A DNA stretch of 64,000 nucleotides from Xanthomonas arboricola pv. guizotiae (GCF_002940205.1 NZ_MDSK01000021.1:1-64000); one strand, 5' to 3'. Counted from the first letter of the stretch, positions 9,226-18,918 are shown. The notes: generated from the sequence alone by a model not told the origin. Numbers and translations are program-made.

Positions 9226-10284
9226 TCAATCTTCCGGCGGTTGGCAGGAGTCGCGCACGATCAGGTGCGGGCGCACGCTGGCGGTGGGCAGTTGCGGGGC
9301 GTTGTCGGGCTGGATCAGCATCGCCGCGGCGGTGCGGCCGGTGTCGCGGGTGTGGCGGCGCACCGAGGTCAGCGGCGGCCACAGGCGCGAGGCCAGCGAG
9401 CTGTCGTCGTAGCCGATCACCGAGAGCTGGCGCGGGATGCTGATGCCGGCGCGCAGCGCGACCTTGTAGATACCCGCGGCCATTTCGTCGTTACCGGTGA
9501 AGATGGCGGTGGGGCGCTTCTTGCCCAGCAGCAGCTTTTCGGCGGCGGCCACGCCCGATTCGAAGGTGTAACCGGCTTCGACGATGCGCTCGGGCGACAA
9601 TTCGATGCCGCGCCGGGTCAGCGCGTCGGCAAAGCCGGAGGTGCGCTCGATCGAGGAGCGGTAGGCGCTGGGGCCGGTGACCAGGGCGATGTCGCGGTGG
9701 CCGAGCGAGAGCAGGTAATCGGCCGCCTCGGCGGCGCCGTCGCGGTCGTGGGTGATCACCGTCTGCGAGGTGGTGTCCAGCGCGACCGAGGCGATACGCG
9801 TGTAGCGGCAGCCGATCTCGGCCAGCATGTCGGCCAGCGCCTGGTCCTCGGAGGCGCGCGGCACCAGGATCACCCCGTGCAGCTTCTGCGCCTGGGCGAA
9901 GCGGCGCACGCCTTCGATGTAGCCGGGGCTGCGGCTGTCGCAGGGGTGCACCACCAGCTCGAAGCTGGAGCCGCGCAGCGCGTCCAGCGCGCCGTACTGC
10001 ATGTCCACGATGTACTGCGCGGTGGGGTTGTCGTAGACCATGCCGATCAGGAACGAGCGCCGGAACGCCAGCCCGCGCGCGAGCGGGTCGGGCGCGTAAC
10101 CGACCTCGCGCATCAGCGCCTCGACCTTTTCGCGGGTGTCCTGCCGCACCAGCGGCGAGTTGTTGATGATCCGCGACACGGTCTTCTTGGACACGCCCGA
10201 CATCCGCGCGATGTCGTTGATCGTGGCTACCTTGCCCTTCGGCAGGCCGGGCATTCCCTCTTCAGGCATCTTGCGGGCGGGCAT
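9226..10284 (-). CDS. LacI-family transcriptional regulator (likely pectin/uronate regulator)
   Basis: A 352-residue LacI/GalR regulator. The N-terminal helix-turn-helix reads TINDIARMSGVSKKTVSRII with the hinge region PDPLARGLAFRR. The C-terminal periplasmic-binding-protein-like effector domain contains FTGNDEMAAGIYKVA and VIGYDDS. The gene lies between kduI and a GH43 gene, so control of pectin genes is likely (KdgR-like in role). The start is uncertain: ATG at 10284 is used, with TTG at 10293 and ATG at 10254 also in frame. Four palindromes of LacI type in the window are candidate targets. Confidence 0.88.
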   Translation of the reverse strand: MPARKMPEEGMPGLPKGKVATINDIARMSGVSKKTVSRIINNSPLVRQDTREKVEALMREVGYAPDPLARGLAFRRSFLIGMVYDNPTAQYIVDMQYGALDALRGSSFELVVHPCDSRSPGYIEGVRRFAQAQKLHGVILVPRASEDQALADMLAEIGCRYTRIASVALDTTSQTVITHDRDGAAEAADYLLSLGHRDIALVTGPSAYRSSIERTSGFADALTRRGIELSPERIVEAGYTFESGVAAAEKLLLGKKRPTAIFTGNDEMAAGIYKVALRAGISIPRQLSVIGYDDSSLASRLWPPLTSVRRHTRDTGRTAAAMLIQPDNAPQLPTASVRPHLIVRDSCQPPED

Positions 10285-10425
10285 AGCGGTCAACCAGTGA
10301 AGTTGATTGGATTCTACCGGCCAGACGGCCGGCAGACCTGAGCGAAGCCTGCCGCCACCCCGGACCCGCCGTGCAGGACACGCCGCAGCCGGCAGCGCGG
10401 CGGCATACCCGGCGATGCAGAACGG

Positions 10426-12009
10426 TCAGTCCAGGGCGCGGTAGCGGAAGTTGCGGAACTCCACCTGGCCCTGCCCGGCGGCATACAGCGCCGGCTTCAA
10501 GGCCAGGAACTTGCCGGCCACGTTGTGGTGGTAGCCGGAGACTTCCATCTGCACCGGGTACTTGGTCCAGGTGATGCCGTCGGTGCTGCTGCGGATGGTG
10601 ACGATGTGGCGGTTGTTGGTGACGCGCAGCCACAGGGTGCCACCGGTCGCACTGGGGGCCAGCGTGCCGGGGCGTTCCTCGCCGTAGCGGTGCATGACGA
10701 AGTTCTCGCCATTGCTGCCCACGCCGGCATAGAGCTTGTCGCTGTAGAACAGCAGCGCCCCGCCCTGCCCGCCCGGCGCCACGGTCATCTGCACCTCGAA
10801 CTGGTAGGCCTGGTCGGTGGCGATCACCGTCAGCGGCGAGGCGTTGCGCGGGGCGCTGCCCTTGCCCTGCAGGCGCAACACGCCATCGCCGACCTGCAGC
10901 CGCTTGGCCTCGTCGGCGGCCGGGTTGAAGAACGCCCACTGCGGGCCCAGCGTGCTGGCGCGGAAGTCGTCCGACAGCGCCAGCCCATGCGGGAAGGCCT
11001 GCCCGCTGGGCTTTTTCAGCGGCGTGCCCAGGTCGCCGCCCTTGGCGACGAACCAACCGTCCGCAGTCCACTCGATCGGGTCCAGCAAGGCCTGCCGGCC
11101 CAGCGTCCAGTAGCCGTGTTCGTAGCCGTGGTAGAGCATCCACCAGCGCTGGTCGGTGCCTTCCACCAGCGTGGCGTGGCCGCGCGACCACCACGGCTCG
11201 TCCGCACTCTTGGTGCGGGTGATCGGGTTGTTGGGCGCGTTCTGCCAGGGGCCGTGGATCGAGCGCGAACGCGCGGTGATCACCATGTGCCCGGTCGGCG
11301 GGCCGGCGGTGCCGCCGACGGCGGTGGTCATGTAGTACCAGCCGTTGTGGCGGGTGATCTTGGGGCCTTCCTGCGCGTAGCCTTCCACGTCCCAGCTTTC
11401 CGGGTATTTCCAGCCGTCGTAGACGTGTCTGGGCGTGCCGACCACCTTCAAGCCGTCGTCGGACAGCTGCACGTAATCGCCGCCGCTCAGGAACAGATAG
11501 CGCTTGCCGTCCTCGCCCACTGCGTGGCCGGGGTCGATGTACTTGCCCAGGCCGATGTCGATCGGCGCGCTCCACGGGCCCTTGATGTTGTCGGCCCAGA
11601 CCACGAAGTTGCTGCGCTCGCCCTGGTCGCCGCGGCGCGCCGGGAAGTAGATGTAGTAGCGCTTGCCGTGCTTGATCAGGTCCGGCGCCCAGATCGCGCC
11701 GACGTTCCGGGTGATGGCGTGGCCCAGCGGCTGCCAGTTGACTAGATCGCGCGAATGCCAGATCGGCAGGCCCGGGTAGGCATCGAACGAGGACAACGTG
11801 AGGTAGTAATCCTGTCCGTCCTTGAGCACCGACGGGTCGGGATGGTCGCCGGCCAGCACCGGGTTGAGGAAGCTGCCATCGCCCTGGTCGGCAATGCGCT
11901 GGTGTTCGAGGCCGCGCTTCCAGTCGGCCGCGGCAGCGAGCCCGGCACACAGCAGCAGGCCGCCGGCCAGCAGCCAACGCAGCGGGGTTGAAGCGATACG
12001 CACACGCAT
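10426..12009 (-). CDS. Secreted GH43 beta-xylosidase/arabinofuranosidase-like glycoside hydrolase
   Basis: A 527-residue exported enzyme. Signal peptide MRVRIASTPLRWLLAGGLLL ends near AAAAD. The five-bladed propeller GH43 domain (~residues 35-330) begins NPVLAGDHPDPSVL, holding the catalytic base Asp. The acid region is VEGYAQEGPKI (Glu). The C-terminal ~190 residues (from LSDDFRASTLGPQW) form a beta-sandwich of the kind that follows GH43 domains (DUF1349/concanavalin-like). It would remove arabinose or xylose side chains from pectic or hemicellulosic polymers. It follows the TRAP genes in the same direction after 235 bp, and ATG at 12009 fits the signal peptide. Confidence 0.88.
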   Translation of the reverse strand: MRVRIASTPLRWLLAGGLLLCAGLAAAADWKRGLEHQRIADQGDGSFLNPVLAGDHPDPSVLKDGQDYYLTLSSFDAYPGLPIWHSRDLVNWQPLGHAITRNVGAIWAPDLIKHGKRYYIYFPARRGDQGERSNFVVWADNIKGPWSAPIDIGLGKYIDPGHAVGEDGKRYLFLSGGDYVQLSDDGLKVVGTPRHVYDGWKYPESWDVEGYAQEGPKITRHNGWYYMTTAVGGTAGPPTGHMVITARSRSIHGPWQNAPNNPITRTKSADEPWWSRGHATLVEGTDQRWWMLYHGYEHGYWTLGRQALLDPIEWTADGWFVAKGGDLGTPLKKPSGQAFPHGLALSDDFRASTLGPQWAFFNPAADEAKRLQVGDGVLRLQGKGSAPRNASPLTVIATDQAYQFEVQMTVAPGGQGGALLFYSDKLYAGVGSNGENFVMHRYGEERPGTLAPSATGGTLWLRVTNNRHIVTIRSSTDGITWTKYPVQMEVSGYHHNVAGKFLALKPALYAAGQGQVEFRNFRYRALD

Positions 12010-12244
12010 GCTTGCTCCTAGTCCCCGCACGGCGGGGCGATGCGGCGGCCAGCGCCTGGAGCGTCGGCCGCCTGGGTGAGGCGGAACCACCTGCCAGCGG
12101 CGACGCCGGGCAGCGCGCCGGTAACGTCGCCAGGCGTTTGTCGAGCGAGGCGCGGCGTGCGGACATCGCACTGCACGCACCGTGCAGGCCGCTGCCACGC
12201 ACCGATGACGCCCGCCTGACGGACGCCGTCGGGATCGCGGGCAC

Positions 12245-13528
12245 TTACGCGCGCAGCGCGCGCGGCAACCACAGCGACAGTTCGGGGAAGAACGCCACGA
12301 TCAGCAACACACCCAGGGCCGCCAGCCAGAACGGCCAGATGGTGCGCATGCTTTGCGCGATGGTGATCTGGCCGATCGAGGTACCGATGAACAGCACCGA
12401 GCCGATCGGCGGAGTGATCAGGCCGATACCGCCGGCCAGCACCATCACCAGACCGAAGTGGATCGGGTCGATGCCGTAGGCCTTGACCACCGGCAGGAAG
12501 ATCGGCGTGCAGATCAGGATCTTCGGCGCCAGGTCCATGAACATGCCCAGCAACAGCAGCATCACCACGATCATCAACAGCACCATCTTCTTGCTGTCGG
12601 CAATGGCCTGCAGGAACTTCACCGCTGCCGCAGGCACCTGCAGATAGGCCAGCAACCAGCCGAACACCGCCGCGGTGGCGATCACGAACAGGATCACGCC
12701 GGTGGTGCGCGCCGCATGCGTCACCGCGGCGAAGAACTCGGCCCACCGCAGCTGCCGATACAGCAGCGCGGTGATGATCAAGGCGTACACCACCGCGATC
12801 GCCGCGCTCTCCACCGCGGTGAAGATGCCGGCACGGATCCCGATGAAGATCAGCGCGACCAGGCCCAGACCCGGCAACGCGCCGATCAGGCGCAGCGCCA
12901 CTGCGCGCCAGCCGGGGAACGGCTCGGTGCCGTAGCCGCGATGCCGTGCCACCGCATAGCCGGTGACCATCATCGCGGCGGTCATCAGCAACGCGGGGAA
13001 GATGCCGGCCGCAAACAGATCGGCAATCGACAGGCCACCACCGGCGGCGGCCGAGAACAGGATCAGATTATGCGAGGGCGGCACCAGCAACGCCACCAGG
13101 GCGGCGGTCATGCTCACGTTCACCGCGTAATCGCGGTCGTAGCCGCGCTTGATCATCTGCGGGATCATGGTGCCGCCGACCGCCGAGACGTCGGCGATCG
13201 CCGAGCCGGACACGCCGCCGAAGAACAGCGACGACAGCACGCTGACCTGGCCCAGGCCGCCACGCACGCGCCCCACCAACGAGGAGGCCAAGGCGATCAG
13301 GCGTTCGGAAATGCCACCGCGCAGCATCAGCTCGCCGGCGAAGATAAACAGTGGAATCGCAATCAACGAGGCCGAGCCGCTGCCGGCGGAAATCTGCTGC
13401 ACCAGCACCACCGTGGGCAGGTCCAGATACAGCAGCGTGGCCAGTGCCGCCGCGCCCAGGGCGTAGGCCACCGGCACGCCGATCAGCAGCAGCACCACGA
13501 AGGTTCCCAACAACATGGCGATGCCCAT
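12245..13528 (-). CDS. dctM: TRAP transporter large membrane subunit
   Basis: DctM-type 12-TM permease of 427 residues that couples solute uptake to the sodium or proton gradient. The sequence shows the family pattern GIPLFIFAGE-like (AIPLFIFAGELMLRGG), GGVSGSAIADVSAVGGTMIP, and LVPPSHNLIL. Start ATG at 13528 overlaps the dctQ stop by one base (TGATG), indicating translational coupling. With dctQ and dctP it forms a complete tripartite system next to uronate genes. Confidence 0.93.
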   Translation of the reverse strand: MGIAMLLGTFVVLLLIGVPVAYALGAAALATLLYLDLPTVVLVQQISAGSGSASLIAIPLFIFAGELMLRGGISERLIALASSLVGRVRGGLGQVSVLSSLFFGGVSGSAIADVSAVGGTMIPQMIKRGYDRDYAVNVSMTAALVALLVPPSHNLILFSAAAGGGLSIADLFAAGIFPALLMTAAMMVTGYAVARHRGYGTEPFPGWRAVALRLIGALPGLGLVALIFIGIRAGIFTAVESAAIAVVYALIITALLYRQLRWAEFFAAVTHAARTTGVILFVIATAAVFGWLLAYLQVPAAAVKFLQAIADSKKMVLLMIVVMLLLLGMFMDLAPKILICTPIFLPVVKAYGIDPIHFGLVMVLAGGIGLITPPIGSVLFIGTSIGQITIAQSMRTIWPFWLAALGVLLIVAFFPELSLWLPRALRA

Positions 13529-14049
13529 CAGCGCACTCCTCCGACATGGACCGGGCGCAGCACACGCCACAACTTGAACAAGGCGAACAGCACCATCAGC
13601 GCACCGCCGATCGACAGCGGCAGGTAGTTGATGCTCTGCGGCATCTGCGCGCCGGCCATCTTGATATCCAGGCCATCGAGCAGCAGCGCCGCGCTCCACC
13701 ACGCCAGCACCGCACCGATGGACATGATCATCAGCGGGCGAATCACTTCGAAGAGTTTGCGCACCAGCGGCGGCACGTGTTCGCCCAGCAGGTAAAAGCC
13801 GAAGTGGCGGTTGGTATGCACGCCGGCGGCCGCGCCCAGGCTCAGCGCGGTGCTCAGCAGCAACAAGGTCACCGGCTCGGTCCAGCTGGGCGAGTCGTTG
13901 AGCACGTAGCGGGTGAATACCTGCCAGCCCTGCACGACCACCAGGCCCAGCAGCGCGATGGATGCCGCGCCAACGGCGGTATCGGAAACGCGGTCCAGCG
14001 CGCGCTGCAACGGCGCGACCGGGACGGCGACGGTCTCGGGTTCGGTCAT
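13528..14049 (-). CDS. dctQ: TRAP transporter small membrane subunit
   Basis: A 173-residue DctQ-type protein with four hydrophobic helices, for example ASIALLGLVVVQGWQVFTRY after a short cytoplasmic N-terminus, and the family-typical LSLGAAAGVHTNRHFG. ATG at 14049 follows AGAGGTGACCCG, a good ribosome site overlapping the dctP stop. An in-frame TTG at 14067 would overlap dctP further and is less likely. It holds the large subunit and relays from the binding protein. Confidence 0.92.
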   Translation of the reverse strand: MTEPETVAVPVAPLQRALDRVSDTAVGAASIALLGLVVVQGWQVFTRYVLNDSPSWTEPVTLLLLSTALSLGAAAGVHTNRHFGFYLLGEHVPPLVRKLFEVIRPLMIMSIGAVLAWWSAALLLDGLDIKMAGAQMPQSINYLPLSIGGALMVLFALFKLWRVLRPVHVGGVR

Positions 14050-14059
14050 CGGGTCACCT

Positions 14060-15058
14060 CTAGGCAAAATCGCGGATGCGGCGGTACAGCGCTTCGATCT
14101 CCGGCTGCTTGCGGTAGTCGGCCAGCAGCGGCGCGGCGGCGGCGCGGAACGCCGGCATATCGACCTGATTGAGCTTGACGCCGTAATCGATCACCTGCTT
14201 GCGCGCCACGGTCTCCGAGGCATCCCACAGATTGCGCATCACCGGCACCGAGGCGCGTGCCAGTTCCACCACCAGGGCGCGATCGTCCGGGCGCAGCGAT
14301 TCGAAACTCTGGCGCGACATCACCAGGATGTCCGGCGCATAGGAATGCTCGCTCTGCGACCAGTAATGCGCGGCTTCGAAATGCCGGCTGGACTGGAAGC
14401 TGCGCATGTTGTTTTCCGCACCGTCGATCATGTGCGTTTCCATCGCCGAGAACGTCTCGCCCAGCGACATCGGGGTGGGGTTGGCACCCAGCATGCGCAT
14501 CAGCTTGAGGAAGATGTCCGACGAGGCCACGCGCAGTTTCAGGCCCTTGAGATCTTCCGGGCGGTGCAGCGGGTGCTTGGTGTTGTAGAAGCAACGCGCA
14601 CCGGAATCGTAGATCGCCAGGCCCACCAGGTCGCGCTGCTCGAAGCTGCGCAGCACGCTGTCGCCGACATGGCCGTCGATGGCGCGGCGCAGATGCGGCA
14701 CCGAGTCGAACACGTACGGCAGGCACAGCGCCTGGGTGAGCGGAAAGGTGTTGTTCAACGCGCCCGAATACACCCGGGTGATGTCGATGGCGCCAAAGCG
14801 CGCCATGTCGATCGCCTCGGACTCGCGGCCCAGCTGGCCGGAGTGGTACTGGCGCAGCTTGAGCCGGCCGTTGCTGCGTTGCTCCAGCTGCTTGCCGAAC
14901 CACCGCACCGCCTCCACGGTGGGGTAGTCGCCGACATGCACGTCGGTGGCGGTCAGCAGTTGCCCGCCGGGAATCGGCATGGTGGCACCCGCGCCCAGCC
15001 AGGGGCCGGCCGCGGCGGCACCGAGCCCGGCACCGAGGAAATGTCTGCGTGTGATCAT
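14060..15058 (-). CDS. dctP: TRAP transporter solute-binding protein
   Basis: A 332-residue periplasmic binding protein. The N-terminus MITRRHFLGAGLGAAAAGPW is a Tat-like (RR-HFLG) or Sec signal. The mature part has DctP features: QLEQRSNGRLKLRQYHSGQL, the EDLKGLKLRVASSDIF motif carrying the carboxylate-binding Arg, and GAENNMRSFQSSRHFE. Substrate is unknown; D-galacturonate or another sugar acid is likely from the operon context (hydratase upstream, GH43 downstream, shared operator). Confidence 0.92.
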   Translation of the reverse strand: MITRRHFLGAGLGAAAAGPWLGAGATMPIPGGQLLTATDVHVGDYPTVEAVRWFGKQLEQRSNGRLKLRQYHSGQLGRESEAIDMARFGAIDITRVYSGALNNTFPLTQALCLPYVFDSVPHLRRAIDGHVGDSVLRSFEQRDLVGLAIYDSGARCFYNTKHPLHRPEDLKGLKLRVASSDIFLKLMRMLGANPTPMSLGETFSAMETHMIDGAENNMRSFQSSRHFEAAHYWSQSEHSYAPDILVMSRQSFESLRPDDRALVVELARASVPVMRNLWDASETVARKQVIDYGVKLNQVDMPAFRAAAAPLLADYRKQPEIEALYRRIRDFA

Positions 15059-15095
15059 TGGCGCCCTCCCAAGCGTCTGGTCACTGGGTCCGGCG

Positions 15096-15917
15096 TTACT
15101 TGGCGGACACAGCCGTACAGGAAATGTCGCCGATGCCGGCGAAGCGAATCAGGGCATGCTGTCCCACTTCGATGTCATGGATACCGGTGGCATTGCCGGT
15201 GGCGATAAGATCACCGCGCTTGAGCGGCCGCCCGCGCTGGGCCGAGCGGCTGAGCGCAAATGCGTAGGCCGCGCGCAGCCCGCCCGGCAGCGTGGTGGCG
15301 CCGCCGGTGCCGACCAGCTGGTCGTCGATCAGGGTTTCGGCGGTCAGCGCTGCCTCGTCGCGCGCCAGCCAATCGGTCACTTCCGGCCCCAGGATCAGGC
15401 CGTTGTTGTTGCCGAAGTCGGAAATCACCACGCGCGGGCCCAGCGTGTTGATGGTCGCCAGCGGGCTGCTGGCGATTTCCACGCCGATGAACAGCGTGGC
15501 CGGCAGCTGCGCGGCCTGCTCCGGGGTGAAGTGGGTCTGCTCGGCCGGGGCGTCCGCGTCCAGGCGCAGCACGTACTCGGCCTCGACCGCGCCGAAGCCC
15601 CCCTCGTAGATCGGGAATTCGGTTGTTCTACCGGTAGCATTCCAGAGCTTGTGCGAGAAGATCGGGCCGAGCAGGCGCTCGTCGCCCGATGCGTCGCGGC
15701 GCTCGGCGGCGATATAGCCCACCTTCCAGCCGACCACCCGGTCGTCCCACTGGCTGATGGCGATGTCCTGCACCTGATAGGCGGTGAGCAGATCGTCGGG
15801 GATCTGCCCAGGAAAGTCGGGCAGCGATGCCCCTGCACGGCGTGCCTCCACAAAGCGCTGGGCGATCTGTGACAGCGCGGATGGGGATGCTGGTGGGGTG
15901 GCGGCGTCGTTGCTCAA
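15096..15917 (-). CDS. 2-keto-4-pentenoate hydratase / fumarylacetoacetate hydrolase-fold protein
   Basis: A 273-residue protein of the MhpD/FAH fold. Core features are VVGWKVGYIAAE, the acidic metal site in GAVEAEYVLRL, and VVISDFGNNNGLILG, with C-terminal GDLIATGNATG. The start is a TTG at 15917, preceded by GGGGAGACACCC at ideal spacing. An in-frame ATG at 15998 falls inside the operator-like palindrome and would leave no promoter room. First gene of the hydratase-dctP-dctQ-dctM unit; the gap to dctP is 37 bp. The real reaction in a pectin operon is not evident; it may act on a keto-deoxy sugar acid. Confidence 0.85.
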   Translation of the reverse strand: MSNDAATPPASPSALSQIAQRFVEARRAGASLPDFPGQIPDDLLTAYQVQDIAISQWDDRVVGWKVGYIAAERRDASGDERLLGPIFSHKLWNATGRTTEFPIYEGGFGAVEAEYVLRLDADAPAEQTHFTPEQAAQLPATLFIGVEIASSPLATINTLGPRVVISDFGNNNGLILGPEVTDWLARDEAALTAETLIDDQLVGTGGATTLPGGLRAAYAFALSRSAQRGRPLKRGDLIATGNATGIHDIEVGQHALIRFAGIGDISCTAVSAK

Positions 15918-15981
15918 GGGTGTCTCCCCGATAGGTGTTTTTGTTGCACTGCCAATCGACAGCGGCACGGTGTGCTGTATA

Positions 15982-15999
15982 TGGTAAACCGGTGTCATT
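15982..15999. promoter_or_regulatory. LacI-family operator-like site between hydratase/TRAP operon and esterases
   Basis: TGGTAAACCGGTGTCATT matches the kduI site in 17 of 18 positions. It lies 65 bp upstream of the hydratase TTG and 59 bp upstream of the divergent esterase ATG, so one site could govern both directions. Confidence 0.75.
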
Positions 16000-16057
16000 G
16001 GCAATGTGCAGTGCGGCAAAACTGGCCGCGCTAACGAAGCAACCCTGGGAGGGGTGG

Positions 16058-17134
16058 ATGCAACAGACAAGCCCGACGCGTGTATTGGCCGCGTTTTCAA
16101 GCCTCATGCGCCGGTGCATGACGGTGGTGGTGGGAGCGCTGCTGGCCGGACCGGTGCCGGCGGCCGAGATGCCCGGCGCCGATACCGCAGCCGAGCAGGC
16201 CAGCCGGATCCTGCTGTGGCCCAAGGGGCTGGCACCGGGAGACAAGCCGCTGCAGCAGCCACAGCGCATCGTCCAACGCAGCAGCGACCCGGCCCGGCCC
16301 GATCGCTACATCCAGCAGGTCAGCGCGCCCTATCTGGTGGTCTACCGACCCAAGCGGCCCAACGGCACTGCCGTGCTGGTCACCCCCGGCGGCGGCTACC
16401 AGCGCATCGTGCTCGACAACGAGGGCAGCGCACTGGTACCCGGCTTCGTCGACCAGGCCGGCATCACCCTGTTCGTGCTGCGCTACCGGCTGCCCGGCGA
16501 AGGCCGCCCGAACGGCGCCGACGTGCCGCTGGCCGATGCACAGCGCGCGCTGCGGCTGATCCGCGCCAATGCCGCCCGCTACGGCCTCGACACCCAGCGG
16601 GTCGGGGTGATGGGCTTCTCGGCCGGCGGCCATGTCGCCGCCAGCCTGGGCACCCGCTACGCCGCGCAGGTGTATCCAGCAGTGGACGCGGCCGATGCGC
16701 TGAGCGCGCGGCCGGATTTTGCGCTGCTGATCTATCCGGTCATCGACATGGACAGCGCCAACGCGCACATGGGTTCGCGGGAGCGCCTGCTCGGCAGCAC
16801 CCCGAGCCAGGCGCAGGTGCGCGCGTATTCGCCGCAGCTGCATGTGAATGCAGGCACGCCGCCCACTTTTCTGCTGCATGCGCAGGACGACAGCGTGGTC
16901 TCGGTGCACAACAGCCTGCTGATGCACGACGCGCTGCTGCGCGCCGGTGTGCCGAGCGAGCTGCATGTGTTTCCGCAGGGCGGCCATGGCTTCGGCACTG
17001 CCAGCGGCAGCGACCTGACCGTAGCCGCATGGCCGCAACTGGCGCAGGCCTGGATCGCGCATGTCGTCAAGCCACAGACGCCGGCATCTAAGCCCGCAGC
17101 AACGCCTGCACCTGCGCAGGAGGTGGCGCGATGA
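16058..17134 (+). CDS. Secreted alpha/beta-hydrolase (acetyl esterase type)
   Basis: A 358-residue exported esterase. The signal peptide runs to about PVPAAEM. The alpha/beta-hydrolase core has VLVTPGGGYQRIVLDNEG (oxyanion region), the nucleophile elbow GFSAGG, the Asp in LLHAQDDSVVS, and the His in FPQGGHGFG. This pattern fits acetyl-xylan or pectin acetylesterase-like enzymes. ATG at 16058 follows GGGAGGGGTGG. Its stop overlaps the next start (ATGA), so it is co-translated with the following carboxylesterase. It probably removes acetyl groups from plant cell-wall polysaccharide. Confidence 0.88.
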   Translation: MQQTSPTRVLAAFSSLMRRCMTVVVGALLAGPVPAAEMPGADTAAEQASRILLWPKGLAPGDKPLQQPQRIVQRSSDPARPDRYIQQVSAPYLVVYRPKRPNGTAVLVTPGGGYQRIVLDNEGSALVPGFVDQAGITLFVLRYRLPGEGRPNGADVPLADAQRALRLIRANAARYGLDTQRVGVMGFSAGGHVAASLGTRYAAQVYPAVDAADALSARPDFALLIYPVIDMDSANAHMGSRERLLGSTPSQAQVRAYSPQLHVNAGTPPTFLLHAQDDSVVSVHNSLLMHDALLRAGVPSELHVFPQGGHGFGTASGSDLTVAAWPQLAQAWIAHVVKPQTPASKPAATPAPAQEVAR

Positions 17135-18753
17135 CGGCCCAGTCCACGCCGGACGCGCACCGACGCACGCTGCTACGTGGTGGCCTGTTCGCCACTGCTG
17201 CCGCAACGCTGCCGAGCTTCGTCGCGGCGGCCGCACTCCCGCCACAACGCGACGACAGCGCGCCGCTGGCACGCGTGCGTAGCGGCGCACTGCGCGGTTA
17301 CCGCGACCAGGGTATCTGCGTATTTAAAGGCATCCCGTATGGCGGCGATACTGCCGCGCGGCGCTTCCAGGCACCGCAGCAGGAAACGCCGTGGCAGGAC
17401 GTGCGCGATGCCAGCGGTTTCGGTGCGGCTGCGCCACAGCTCAAGGCCAGCGAACCCACCAGCGAGGACTGCCTGTTCCTCAACGTGTGGACGCCGGGCC
17501 TGCGCGATGCCGGCAAGCGGCCGGTGCTGTTCTATATGCACGGCGGCGGCTACACCACCGGTTCCGGCAGCGACCCGCTGTACGACGGCGTGCGCCTGTG
17601 CAAACGCGGCGACGTGGTGGTGATCACGGTCAATCACCGGCTCAACCTGTTCGGCTACCTGTCGCTGGCGCAGCTGGGCGATGCCGGCTTTGCCGACTCC
17701 GGCAACGCCGGGCAGCTGGACCTGATCCAGGCACTGCAATGGGTGCGCCAGCATGCGGCCGAATTCGGTGGCGATGCCGGCAATGTCACCGTGTTCGGCC
17801 AGTCCGGCGGCGGCGCCAAGATCGCCACCCTGATGGCGATGCCGGCCGCGCGCGGCCTGTTCCACCGCGCCTGGACGATGAGCGGGCAGCAGGTCACCGT
17901 GGCCGGCCCGCGTGCAGCCACCCAGCGCGCGCAGCTGCTGCTGGATGCGTTGAAAACTTCGCCAGGCGAGATCGCGCGCCTGCGCACGCTGCCGGTGGCG
18001 CAACTGCTGGCCGCCGCACAAGTACGCGACCCTTCGCGGGTGGAAAACAGCGCGCTGTACTTCGGCCCGGTGCTGGATGCGCGCAATGTGCCGGTGCATC
18101 CGTTCTGGCCCACCGCGCCGCTGCAATCGGCGCGCATTCCGATGGTGATCGGCAATACGCGCGATGAAACGCGCGGCTTTCTCGGCAACGATGCAAAAAA
18201 CTTCGCGTTGCGCTGGGATGAGCTGCCAGCCAAATTGGAAGCGCAGCAATACGTGGATCTGTTGCCGCAGGTGGTCATCGCCGAATACCGGCGGTTGTAT
18301 CCGCAGTACTCGCCTTCGGACGTGTTCTTTGCCGCCACCACCGCCGGCCGCTCGTGGCGCGGCGCGGTCGAGGAGGCCGAGGCGCGCGCACGCCAGGGTG
18401 CACCGACCTGGGTGTATCAGCTGGACTGGGGCTCGCCGCTGGAGGGCGGCAAGTTCGGCGCCTTCCACACGCTGGACATCCCGCTGGTCTTCGACACCAT
18501 CGCGCAGCCCGGCTCGCGCACCGGCGACGGCGCCGCTGCGCAGCGCATGGCCGAGCAGATGAGCGAGGCGCTGCTCGCCTTCGCACGCAGTGGCGACCCG
18601 AATCATCGCGGCCTGCCGCGCTGGCGCCAGTACTCGCTGCAGCACCGCGACACGTTGCTGTTCGATGTGCCGAGCCGGATGGACAACGACCCGCGCGGTG
18701 GCGAACGGCGGCTTTACCAGCAGGCGCCCTTCATCCAGCGCGGTACGTTCTGA
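17131..18753 (+). CDS. Type-B carboxylesterase, Tat-exported
   Basis: A 540-residue carboxylesterase type B protein. The N-terminus carries a twin-arginine signal (RRTLLRGGLF followed by a hydrophobic Ala-rich stretch). Family motifs are FKGIPYGG, SEDCLFLNVW, MHGGGYTTGS, and the nucleophile GQSGGG; the Glu and His of the triad lie around NTRDETRGF and GAFHTLDIP. It overlaps the preceding esterase by ATGA. In this setting it likely acts on feruloyl, acetyl or methyl esters of pectin or hemicellulose; the substrate cannot be read from the sequence. Confidence 0.9.
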   Translation: MTAQSTPDAHRRTLLRGGLFATAAATLPSFVAAAALPPQRDDSAPLARVRSGALRGYRDQGICVFKGIPYGGDTAARRFQAPQQETPWQDVRDASGFGAAAPQLKASEPTSEDCLFLNVWTPGLRDAGKRPVLFYMHGGGYTTGSGSDPLYDGVRLCKRGDVVVITVNHRLNLFGYLSLAQLGDAGFADSGNAGQLDLIQALQWVRQHAAEFGGDAGNVTVFGQSGGGAKIATLMAMPAARGLFHRAWTMSGQQVTVAGPRAATQRAQLLLDALKTSPGEIARLRTLPVAQLLAAAQVRDPSRVENSALYFGPVLDARNVPVHPFWPTAPLQSARIPMVIGNTRDETRGFLGNDAKNFALRWDELPAKLEAQQYVDLLPQVVIAEYRRLYPQYSPSDVFFAATTAGRSWRGAVEEAEARARQGAPTWVYQLDWGSPLEGGKFGAFHTLDIPLVFDTIAQPGSRTGDGAAAQRMAEQMSEALLAFARSGDPNHRGLPRWRQYSLQHRDTLLFDVPSRMDNDPRGGERRLYQQAPFIQRGTF

Positions 18754-18918
18754 GCGCTTTCGTTCCGGCGGGGCGATCAGCACGTGGTGTGCGGTCGCCA
18801 CACGGGTACGAACGTTCCAGACCGGAAGGTCTGCGCAGGACAGGCCGATTCCGCAGCGCTGGCCGCCCCCTATTCCGGCGAGCGCGCAGCCGTGGTTCAG
18901 CCGTTTTCGAGGTGATGC

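Noticed and set aside
15981..15998. ATG at 15998 as start of the hydratase
   Set aside because: It lies within the operator-like palindrome and adds residues with no family match. TTG at 15917 has a strong ribosome site.
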